Notes under the pieces: generated by a model
The model's input: the letters and a program-made list of their open reading frames with translations, nothing else
Told to the model about the DNA's origin: nothing
The model's database searches: none
Made by a program: the position numbers and the translations under genes
Shown: positions 15,001 to 20,666 of the stretch, piece after piece
How positions within the stretch are numbered: position 1 is the first letter of the stretch
Layout of the letters: every line of letters begins with the position of its first letter
Origin: a virus
DNA length: 23,311 bases
IMG/VR virus record: IMGVR_UViG_3300050821_003243
Coordinates: 1 to 23,311 of that record
Direction: 5' to 3' (one strand)

Positions 15001-16990
15001 GCCCGCCGCCAGTTCCACCCCACGGATACCCATCGAAAATGACATCCGTCACAAGCCACACATATGGAAGGGTCTTCTGGGTGTAGTAGTGAGCCAGCCC
15101 AAAATCGCCATTCGGCGACCCGCTTTGTGGGCCGATAAAAAACAAGGACGGGTCGGCATCGAGATATCCGCCATAGAAGGCGCATGGAGCATTGTTTCCG
15201 CTCGCCGCAGAGAACAGGCTCATGGATGCGATGGCATTCTCGAAGAACACCTCATGCGCCGTCACGCTGCATTGGAACGGAAACACCGGGGCCGTGGCAT
15301 AGAGCTTTGTCGCCGCCTGCAGCTCTGCCTGGATCGTGGTGAGGGTAGTAAAATTCAACCCCTGCATGAACGTGTCGACCCAATGCGGCGCAATCATCAG
15401 GTTCAGCCGGTGGACATACGCCACCCGGAACCCGGTGCCTCCGCCGAAGCTGGCCGACAGCAGATCGCCTATGACATAATTGACCCCAGGGAAGACACAT
15501 TGGACCGCTGTCACCGTTCCGCCAGCGCCGACCACCACGTTGGCAACAGCTTGAGTGCCGCTGCCGCCCGTCAGCGGGATATTGTAATAGATGCCGGGAG
15601 CATAGCCGGAGCCGGGCGTGATGGCCCCGAACACAGTCAGGGCATGGCCCACGCCAGACCCGGTCTGAGCCACCATCGGGATCGGCCCATACGAAGGCGT
15701 GACGATCACGAACCAGCTGTATGCCCCATTCCGCCCATCTTCGAACGCATTGGAAAGGAGCAGATACGCTTCTCCGGAATTCAGCGGATCGTTGACGTCC
15801 ATCGATATGAAGAAATATTGGGCCAGCGGCGTCGAAGTAAGGACATCGCCGAGTTGCCAATAGCCATTTCCGCTTCCTTGCGTTATTGCGCTGACATTGG
15901 ATATCGAAAGCGATACCCCAGCGCTGCTCTCCTGCTCAGTGCTCCAGTTCCCGCCAAAGATCGCCGTCTGCCCCGGCGCGCCGCTGATGCCAATGATCGA
16001 GGCCGGGAAGCAATCATGGATCTGGTTGATGTACGCCTGGCCGTTCGCATAGGACAGGAACCGATAGGAGCCGCCCCCGCCGCAGTTCCTGAGAACGTTT
16101 CTGTCGCCAAGGCCGGCGATGGCCCACCACCTGAAGCAGGTATAGGCATAGGTGACATTGACGGACTCGATCGTGGTTCCAGAAGCCCCCCCAGAGTTCC
16201 CAGCGATCGCAACGCCGCAGCTGTACGGGTTGCATCCGCCCTGGACCCAGACCGGGCCTGGAAAGAAGATAGAGATGCCTCGCAGCGAGCCGCCATTGTT
16301 GCTGCCCATGATCACTGCGATCATGTTGCAATACTTCGGCCGGATTATCACACCATAAGCCGGGTATGCCACCGAATGCCCGAGCTTGCCCTGAAGCGTC
16401 GGGTTCCATGCATTGACCTGACCCAACGAACCTGTCGAGCCCACCGTTGCCGCCTTGGCGTAATACATCTGCCACCACGGATCGGGGCCGGTCTGATCGG
16501 TGGGGATGAGGAACGGGGCATGGCCTTGGTTGCCGTTCTGCAACGACGTGAAGGGCACGCCATTGTAGTTGACCGTCGTGCCCTGAGCGTAGGTGGTTGC
16601 AGCGCTCCACCTTGCCTGCGCGGCCTGATTGCGCAGCGAGCTTGGCGGGTCCAGAAAGATCGTCGCATCGGTGACGTATCGGCCCTCCGACAGCGCGATG
16701 GTGGTGACGTTCCTCGTATCGTTGAACGCCGTGTCGATTGCCTGCTGGATTGCACACCGGTCGACCTCCGGCGTCAGATCGTCCACCCATGGATAGACAT
16801 TCTGAGCGGCAGTGAGGGAGCCGAAGATGCTCGACAGCGGATGCGAAGACCCGTCATGCTGAGTGTGGAAACCGCTCGGATAGAAATCGTCCACACTATA
16901 GGTGGCCCCACCACCTCCAGCAGCAGCGCCGCCACCGCCGCCACCGCCGCCACCGCCAGCTATCTGCTTGGACTGGATCAGCTCGGACAT
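12041..16990 (-). CDS. Multidomain tailspike: beta-helix, SGNH esterase, Ig-like and SPRY-like modules
   Basis: 1649 residues; the receptor-binding, surface-polysaccharide-modifying spike. Order: short N-terminal anchor (1-10); glycine hinge (11-29); pectate-lyase-type beta-helix start at about 70-115 (DRCAIQQAIDTAF ... SEGRYVTDATIFL), with a long beta-rich body to about 930; a tail-adhesin module at about 945-1045 (GQELLMDTSAASLVLTMPKA ... GWLVAGG); a BACON/Ig-like domain at about 1047-1148; an SGNH hydrolase at about 1150-1365 with GDSIT (Ser1158), GTND (Gly1226, Asn1228) and DQTH (Asp1340, His1343); a bacterial Ig-like domain at about 1366-1460; and a SPRY/lectin-like C-terminal domain at about 1463-1649. 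SGNH enzymes on spikes usually remove acetyl groups from capsule or O-antigen. The start ATG has AGGA overlapping the upstream TAG stop. The C-terminal region is visibly less GC-rich than its neighbours. The exact substrate cannot be read from sequence. Confidence 0.85.
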   Translation of the reverse strand: MSELIQSKQIAGGGGGGGGGGAAAGGGGATYSVDDFYPSGFHTQHDGSSHPLSSIFGSLTAAQNVYPWVDDLTPEVDRCAIQQAIDTAFNDTRNVTTIALSEGRYVTDATIFLDPPSSLRNQAAQARWSAATTYAQGTTVNYNGVPFTSLQNGNQGHAPFLIPTDQTGPDPWWQMYYAKAATVGSTGSLGQVNAWNPTLQGKLGHSVAYPAYGVIIRPKYCNMIAVIMGSNNGGSLRGISIFFPGPVWVQGGCNPYSCGVAIAGNSGGASGTTIESVNVTYAYTCFRWWAIAGLGDRNVLRNCGGGGSYRFLSYANGQAYINQIHDCFPASIIGISGAPGQTAIFGGNWSTEQESSAGVSLSISNVSAITQGSGNGYWQLGDVLTSTPLAQYFFISMDVNDPLNSGEAYLLLSNAFEDGRNGAYSWFVIVTPSYGPIPMVAQTGSGVGHALTVFGAITPGSGYAPGIYYNIPLTGGSGTQAVANVVVGAGGTVTAVQCVFPGVNYVIGDLLSASFGGGTGFRVAYVHRLNLMIAPHWVDTFMQGLNFTTLTTIQAELQAATKLYATAPVFPFQCSVTAHEVFFENAIASMSLFSAASGNNAPCAFYGGYLDADPSLFFIGPQSGSPNGDFGLAHYYTQKTLPYVWLVTDVIFDGYPWGGTGGGQYWNDPLVVYVEHPYVNFKMINRNSSAQGAPDVPPPIAWWYTGQGQGPGYGSQSEDASALERGWSGGGNTFPTARANNTSIALSWAQQGIKNPSIGLRPAPWSVPVVQPQHLAAIADPGAIPLINSVTVDGTNATTKYPLVWGGMPYRTDMASPGDAVLLGYPRPGIEFESSHNLYNWFQNLTDHTSGGPGVVVGLAWHTKGHSWCVFMDVNTLTFMVPGMYIGLVTASLNYYIVTGVYPGLGFITVGNRAAQYVVGTVGTAYSGTKIFFQPYRLRYIAPEPIYSNTSVVATAGQELLMDTSAASLVLTMPKAQNDSVGNAVPLQGDKVSWYNTGGNNVILDGNGSPINSSTDDLVISAVGPGAAFYKNATAGWLVAGGTATPALIVTPGDNFSIGGQIIGAFAPSPVTYTLKASSGAGVPFTIGGVPSWLTPSATSGTATTGGVAITFTPNVTGMSPGVSAATMTFTNTTTGQAVKRQVQLIILAMQYAAEGDSITFGAGAPAGGYPTLYANAFTPAANLKLTMFATSGAGYNQVVGRLPQMQALGPLKRPGDVFVATVMTGTNDATFGYPAYGTLNRTDYLQKFAAYLDALRTAGWYVIVCTQISRGSDGTNINVTTINPELIALNTEYKLWTTNGSVAPGKHADAICDFAGNATFNPSLTSPPAYQNTSIYLADQTHLLDAGQAALKAIIKPILDLALSPVDHLVVAAPTSATTGTSFSFTVTATRPNGTTDTGYAGTVHFTSTSAGSLPANSTLTSGVGTFSATLNTIGSQTITATDTVNSAINGTSGGITVGASVSNSAFDPASHGTAIVLTGSNFHATAPSGTQSAARGIQARSSGKLYFEFKLVSTGVSETFVGFGDAATAGGSGMDGIGGFPHEYMTRDDGFVIQNGFSTGGVTFPTAVAGDVYGVAVDFGAKLAWLAKNNVYPAAGNPAAGTNPHVSWSTAYTLYPLCLIFGSGSNDCQLVTATTTYSPPSGFSLWG
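16931..16957. repeat. Three perfect 9-bp tandem repeats in the tailspike hinge
   Basis: The unit GCCACCGCC (plus-strand view) occurs three times without change. On the coding strand it encodes Gly12-Gly20 of the tailspike. Copy changes would stay in frame and only lengthen or shorten the glycine hinge. Confidence 0.85.
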
Positions 16991-16998
16991 GCTGCGTC

Positions 16999-18006
16999 CT
17001 AAGTATGGCTATAGACAGCGACGACGATGTCCGATGGCGCCAGGGAGTACCCGGCATTGACCGGGTTCCACAACACCGTCGTCCCGGACACGGTGAATGG
17101 CGCAGAGCCGCCCTCGGAGCTCATGGTTTGACCGTTGACGATCAATTCGAGCAGCGCGCCGCTGGGCGTGGTCGACAGCGGCGACAGGACATTGGTTGCG
17201 GTGACCACCAGAGCTTCCTGGTTGATGAGAGTGCCGCCGATGATGGGCGGCGAGGGCGGCGTGACCGGAGGCAATGGCGGCACCGGTCCAACGGAGCCAC
17301 CAGCTCCGACCGGGACGCCGGTGCCAAACCATCCAGACGGCTCCGGCGGCCAGGGCCGGCGGATGCGGCGCGACGCCAGCATGCGCGAGTTGTAGAGCGC
17401 GCGCTTCGGCATCTGCTGGTCGTGCCGGGCCTCGGCCTGCTGCAGGGTGAGCTCGGCGAGCTTGAGCTGGCCCTGCGCCGCTGCGACGTCCTCGTGCAGG
17501 CCGCGATAGATCCCGGCGATGACGAACTGTTCGAGCGCCAGGATCAACATTGGCGTTGCAAACTGCGGATCGCTGGCGGTCGCGCTGATGTAGGCGATCG
17601 TCACCGGCGCCGGCACCTGTGGCGGGACCGGGGCTGGCGGACCGCCCTGGGCGTTGATGCACAGCTGCGGGCGCGAGCCCGAGCTCGGCGGGCCCATCAT
17701 GATCTGGTAGATGCAAGGCAGGTTCTCGACCCGAGCGTAGATCAGATGGACGAGATCGCTCGGCAGGTTATAGGCGGTATCCCATAGCGGATCGGCAGGC
17801 GCATTAACGGCTGGCTGCAGCGTGGCCATGGTGCGCGTCCACGACCACGGATGCCTCTCGATGATGTAGCCGAGCGAGCGCTCGTAGACCGGCGAGCAGA
17901 CTTCCCACTCCTCGGATCCGTCGTATGCCGCGGCCACGAGGTTGTTGGCGGTCTGCGCCAGCGCCGAATTGATCAGGGCGAGCTTGTCGAGCGGCCATTC
18001 GAACAT
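16999..18006 (-). CDS. Tail tube protein A, gp11-like, with C-terminal beta domain
   Basis: 335 residues; the ring that joins portal to nozzle. The N-terminal 1-215 matches gp11-type gatekeepers: a helical start (LALINSALAQTANNLVAAAYDGSEEWEVC), the HPWSWTR motif at 52-58, and AYNLPSDLVHLIYA at about 78-91, as in the 'YxLPxDxxRxL' motif of the family, followed by a helix ending in RALYNSRMLASRR. T7 gp11 is about 196 residues; here a proline/glycine linker (about 220-265) leads to an extra beta-rich domain at about 268-335 (LVVTATNVLSP ... APFTVSGTTVLWNPVNAGYSLAPSDIVVAVY). No good SD precedes the ATG; a palindrome lies 14 nt upstream. The gene is the first of the tail module, after a terminator. 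Confidence 0.8.
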   Translation of the reverse strand: MFEWPLDKLALINSALAQTANNLVAAAYDGSEEWEVCSPVYERSLGYIIERHPWSWTRTMATLQPAVNAPADPLWDTAYNLPSDLVHLIYARVENLPCIYQIMMGPPSSGSRPQLCINAQGGPPAPVPPQVPAPVTIAYISATASDPQFATPMLILALEQFVIAGIYRGLHEDVAAAQGQLKLAELTLQQAEARHDQQMPKRALYNSRMLASRRIRRPWPPEPSGWFGTGVPVGAGGSVGPVPPLPPVTPPSPPIIGGTLINQEALVVTATNVLSPLSTTPSGALLELIVNGQTMSSEGGSAPFTVSGTTVLWNPVNAGYSLAPSDIVVAVYSHT

Positions 18007-18020
18007 AACCAGCGTATGGG

Positions 18021-18038
18021 CTGGCGTTCAAACGCCAG
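18021..18038. repeat. Inverted repeat just upstream of the tail tube A start
   Basis: CTGGCGTT and AACGCCAG flank a 2-nt centre (CA in the plus strand). In the mRNA it would form a 6-8 bp hairpin ending 14 nt before the ATG of the gp11-like gene. It could be an operator, an RNA stabiliser or a translation control hairpin; the sequence alone does not decide. Confidence 0.7.
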
Positions 18039-18072
18039 CAAAGCACCGCCGCTGGGCTCAGGCCTGCAGCAT

Positions 18073-18098
18073 AAAAATGCCGCGACACCGCCGCGGCA
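18073..18098 (-). terminator. Rho-independent terminator after the head module
   Basis: On the minus strand the sequence is a 7-bp GC-rich stem, TGCCGCG pairing with CGCGGCA, around a 7-nt loop, followed directly by TTTTT. It lies 57 nt after the stop of the 55-residue-repeat gene and 66 nt before the tail tube A start, so it would end or attenuate transcripts coming from the head genes. Confidence 0.75.
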
Positions 18099-18116
18099 GG
18101 TACCAGGGAGGAAATC

Positions 18117-18136
18117 CACGTTTCACATGAAACGTG
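18117..18136. promoter_or_regulatory. Perfect 9-bp inverted repeat resembling a parS site
   Basis: The 20 bases are CACGTTTCACATGAAACGTG: two 9-base arms around a CA centre. The inner 14 bases, GTTTCACATGAAAC, differ at one position from the central 14 bases of the classical parS site (TGTTTCACGTGAAACA); over 16 bases 13 agree. There is no T-run after it on either strand, so it is not a terminator. It may bind a ParB-like protein or a phage repressor; no ParB gene is in the window. Confidence 0.6.
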
Positions 18137-18155
18137 CCGCTTAGAACCAGACGGT

Positions 18156-18716
18156 TCACTTCCGTTGTGCCTTCGATACCGGCTCCTTGGCTCCCTCATC
18201 GCTGGCGGCGAGGAGAGTGCCAGCTCCGACCGGTGAAAAGCCTTGCGAGGTGAACCAGCCAATATCGGAGGCGCCGACGGCGACAACGAAGCCTCTGCCA
18301 TTAACGGCGTAGGAATTGCCGGAAGGGGCGGTGAGGATGCCATTGAGCCGTTCGCTCGGCCCTGGCGGCTTGGCCAGGACAGTTCCGGCCGGCACCTGCA
18401 CAAAGCCTTGATTGAGAAACCAGGTCAGATCGGCGCCGGTGATGCCTGTGGCGAAGCCCGCGCCGTTGAAGGTGAAGGTGTTGCCGGTGTTGGGATTGGT
18501 CACCTGGCGCGCCATCCCATGATCATTTTCGTATGGCGAATAGAGCGCCGCCGTTGGTGCCGCCACGAAGCCCTGGGAGAGAAACCATGGGGTATCGACA
18601 TCGGCCGAGACGACGTTGCCCGAACCATTGAGGGCATAGATGGTGCCGCTCGGCGCGGTGACGGCGCGAGCAAGAGTTGCGTTCGGTTGTGGCGGTGCAA
18701 AGACGGTCGTTGGCAT
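18156..18716 (-). CDS. Structural protein of three 55-residue repeats (hypothetical)
   Basis: 186 residues. Three copies of a unit of about 30 conserved residues occur at 21-50, 74-105 and 130-160. The shared pattern is G-x-x-[YF]-x-x-N-G-x-G ... D-x-x-W-F-x-x-Q-G-F. The closing phenylalanines fall at 50, 105 and 160, an exact 55-residue period. The C terminus is charged (DEGAKEPVSKAQRK). No catalytic motif, signal peptide or membrane segment. It starts 1 nt after the stop of the upstream gene (TGATATG) with AGGGG upstream. Its place at the end of the head module suggests a capsid decoration or head fibre role, but that is inference; function unknown. Confidence 0.75.
   Translation of the reverse strand: MPTTVFAPPQPNATLARAVTAPSGTIYALNGSGNVVSADVDTPWFLSQGFVAAPTAALYSPYENDHGMARQVTNPNTGNTFTFNGAGFATGITGADLTWFLNQGFVQVPAGTVLAKPPGPSERLNGILTAPSGNSYAVNGRGFVVAVGASDIGWFTSQGFSPVGAGTLLAASDEGAKEPVSKAQRK
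18237..18656 (-). repeat. Triplicated coding unit in the repeat protein
   Basis: Three diverged coding units (about 18567-18656, 18402-18497 and 18237-18329) spaced 165 nt apart. DNA similarity is still visible, for example GAGAAACCA in the plus strand near 18412 and 18580. This suggests two past duplications inside the gene. Confidence 0.7.
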
Positions 18717-18717
18717 A

Positions 18718-19161
18718 TCAGGCCCCTGCCCCCTGCGGCTTGCCCATGTGCGGATCGCGTTCCTTGATGCGCACGCGCTCCTCGTCCCGCTTGGCGGCCA
18801 TCTCGACCGCCTCCTCGTGCGCCTTGCCCGGCTTGATGCCGGGCGGCAGATCCTTGACGTAACGCCCTGGAAACTCGGTCGCTATGCGCTCCGCGTCGGT
18901 CGGCCACTGCTCGATCCGGATCGCGCCGCCGACCTTGATGCGGTGCTCGTCGTACTCGCGCTTTTCCACGGCATATCTCCGCAGCGCTGCCTTGTAGTCG
19001 GCCATCGCGTCCTCGTATTGCTGCGCAGCGACGGCATCGTCGACCGAGCGACCGGTTTTCTTTGGCTCGGGCGGCGCGTCGGGCGCGGACGGCCGTTCCG
19101 GGCCGAGATCCCACACGTCAACGTGGCCGCTCGGCTTGATGTCCTTGTCGTTGAATATCAT
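18718..19161 (-). CDS. Small charged helical protein of the head module (hypothetical)
   Basis: 147 residues, rich in Lys, Arg, Glu and Asp. A proline-rich stretch (PERPSAPDAPPEPKK, about 21-35) precedes a probable coiled coil at about 45-75 (AQQYEDAMADYKAALRRYAVEKREYDEH). The C-terminal part has an EFPGRYVKDLPPGIKPG segment and another charged helix. No known domain recognised. The ATG shares a base with the stop of the cement gene (TAATG), so translation is probably coupled. Placement between cement and repeat protein suggests a minor head or head-completion component; this is inference only. Confidence 0.65.
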   Translation of the reverse strand: MIFNDKDIKPSGHVDVWDLGPERPSAPDAPPEPKKTGRSVDDAVAAQQYEDAMADYKAALRRYAVEKREYDEHRIKVGGAIRIEQWPTDAERIATEFPGRYVKDLPPGIKPGKAHEEAVEMAAKRDEERVRIKERDPHMGKPQGAGA

Positions 19162-19634
19162 TATGGCACCGGCAGCACGCAGATGAAGGCATGCACCGTC
19201 GCTGATCCGGTGCTCACAACGAGCGCATACAGCCCGACATACTGATAGAGAACGCCGGCGACCTGGGTTGTAAAGAAAATCTCATAGCGGCCGGGGGTGC
19301 TCACCGCGGCATTCGGGATTTCGATCGTGGCGGCGGCGCCGATCTCCTGGGCTCCGAGCACGACATTGCCAGAGGCGAGGCCTGGGTCGTTGGAGCCGAC
19401 GACAAACAGCTTAACCGCAGTGCCCGCGGCGGTCCCCACCGCAGTGACATCGCACACCATCACGGCGTCGGTGCGGTCCTGCTGCTTCGGGTTGGTGCCC
19501 TGGTTGCCGCCAAGGTCGACGATGCCGGTTGCGCCGCCGGTCTGCAGGAAGCCCGAGGCGGCGGTAGACGAAGCACCGTCGGAAACCTCGAGGTTCTTGT
19601 CGAAACTGTAAGTGCGATCATTTGGGAACGGCAT
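19161..19634 (-). CDS. Capsid cement / decoration protein, Bbp16-like (putative)
   Basis: 157 residues, beta-rich and rich in Gly, Ala, Val and Thr, directly after the major capsid gene. In Bordetella phage BPP-1 the cement protein Bbp16 is next to the capsid protein Bbp17 and stabilises the shell; gene order, length and the pattern (an N-terminal VSDGASSTAAS ... GIVDLGGNQG segment, then alternating strands ending in YVGLYALVVSTGSATVHAFICV) fit that family. SD is excellent: AAAGGAG with a 7-nt spacer to the ATG at 19632-19634; an out-of-frame ATG at 19637-19639 is ignored. The identification relies on synteny and general character, not on a diagnostic motif. Confidence 0.62.
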   Translation of the reverse strand: MPFPNDRTYSFDKNLEVSDGASSTAASGFLQTGGATGIVDLGGNQGTNPKQQDRTDAVMVCDVTAVGTAAGTAVKLFVVGSNDPGLASGNVVLGAQEIGAAATIEIPNAAVSTPGRYEIFFTTQVAGVLYQYVGLYALVVSTGSATVHAFICVLPVP

Positions 19635-19665
19635 CGCATCTCTCCTTTAAGCGCGGGCTGATCGC

Positions 19666-20625
19666 TCAGGCGACGATCGGCGCGTTGGTCCAGCTATCGA
19701 GCCGCGCCATGCAATATTTGTGTTCGTCCACCATGCCGACGTCCCAGTTGATGTGAGTGCGGAAGGTCTTGTGGTCCTGCAGGAGACCGACATCGGCGAC
19801 TTCGAGCGGCCTCAGCTGCAGGCCGCGCAGCCGGCCCTCGCCGAACGAGACCACATAGAGCGATGCCGTCACGGCCGCTCCGCCGCCGGTCGCCACTTCG
19901 TTGAAGTCGAGCATGTAAGGATGGTCATCCTTCGGGTAGCCCCAGAGGAAAGGCAGGCCCGCATACGACGCCTTGAGGCCGCCGACACCCTTGTTGCCGC
20001 TGACGTCGAACTCCTGCATGACAAATCCAGAAAGGCTCTGCGTGCGGGCGAGCTGTATCCACAGTGGGCGCGACAGATACGGCGCGATGATGTGGGTCGG
20101 CTTGTTGACGAGGTTGATGGTCTGGTCGAGCTGTTGAAGCGAGAGCGCGGCACCGCCTGAGGTGGCCACATTATGGATGGTGCGGCTGTACTTGTTGGCG
20201 CGGACCTGCAGGCCATTGAAGACGCGCGCGTTGATCGACTGGTCGCCCTTGATGACGGTGGTCGCCCACAGCTGGCCGAACGCCGTCAGGCCCATCTGGT
20301 CCTCATAGGTACGCCGCTCCGGACCATGGCGAGCGATGATCGCCGCATCGACATCGATGTCGTGATCGATGATCGCCGTGTTCTCCTGAAGCGGCGTGAT
20401 GAAGTTGTGTCCCGAGGACGAGGCCTCGTTGATGGCGCGGAACGCGGGCGTCATCAGCACGGCCTGACGATAAAACTGGAAGACCGAACCTTTGAGGCCC
20501 TCGAACGGCATTGCCTCGAACACATCGGTCGAGGCCGCGAACATCTCGATCGGCGGGCGCCTGACATCGGCGTTCTGGAGCGATTTGGCGTATTCCGCCA
20601 CCGTGATGAGGTTACTGACCGGCAT
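19666..20625 (-). CDS. Major capsid protein (HK97 fold)
   Basis: 319 residues; forms the icosahedral shell. The N terminus (TVAEYAKSLQNADVRRPPIEMFAASTDVFEAMPF) follows the pattern seen in podovirus major capsid proteins of the BPP-1/P22-like type ('L.EAAKxxxxPLxRGVIExFxxxxPVLExLPF'), followed by a FRAINEASSSGHNFITPLQE segment matching the E-loop region and a DHDIDVDAAIIARHG segment. The C-terminal half is beta-rich and ends MARLDSWTNAPIVA. SD AAGGAG with an 8-nt spacer is among the strongest in the window, in line with high expression. It sits between scaffold and cement. The fold assignment is from pattern recall. Confidence 0.88.
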   Translation of the reverse strand: MPVSNLITVAEYAKSLQNADVRRPPIEMFAASTDVFEAMPFEGLKGSVFQFYRQAVLMTPAFRAINEASSSGHNFITPLQENTAIIDHDIDVDAAIIARHGPERRTYEDQMGLTAFGQLWATTVIKGDQSINARVFNGLQVRANKYSRTIHNVATSGGAALSLQQLDQTINLVNKPTHIIAPYLSRPLWIQLARTQSLSGFVMQEFDVSGNKGVGGLKASYAGLPFLWGYPKDDHPYMLDFNEVATGGGAAVTASLYVVSFGEGRLRGLQLRPLEVADVGLLQDHKTFRTHINWDVGMVDEHKYCMARLDSWTNAPIVA

Positions 20626-20633
20626 CTAAGTAA

Positions 20634-20639
20634 CTCCTT
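20634..20639 (-). promoter_or_regulatory. Strong ribosome binding site of the major capsid gene
   Basis: AAGGAG with an 8-nt spacer to the capsid ATG, within the 41-nt gap after the scaffold gene. The strength fits the high copy number of the capsid protein. Confidence 0.8.
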
Positions 20640-20666
20640 CAGACCTTGCCCTCGCAAGTGTCTCTC

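Larger units (their letters stand above)
18007..18155. other. Intergenic control region between head and tail modules
   Basis: The only gap above 100 nt in the window. In the direction of transcription it contains the parS-like palindrome, the terminator and the second palindrome. I could not identify a convincing -35/-10 pair for the tail genes; if one exists it must lie within the 66 nt after the terminator, or the tail genes depend on read-through. Confidence 0.6.

Noticed and set aside
14963-17002. 679-codon open frame on the plus strand
   Set aside because: Antisense to the tailspike beta-helix; Arg/His-rich low-quality translation with no start signal.
18106-18144. Short plus-strand frame MKRAA preceded by GGGAGGA
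   Set aside because: Five codons only, overlapping the palindrome; most likely a chance arrangement.
20649-20662. Small hairpin CTTGC/GCAAG between scaffold and capsid genes
   Set aside because: Only 5 bp and no T-run; too weak to call a terminator or regulatory element.
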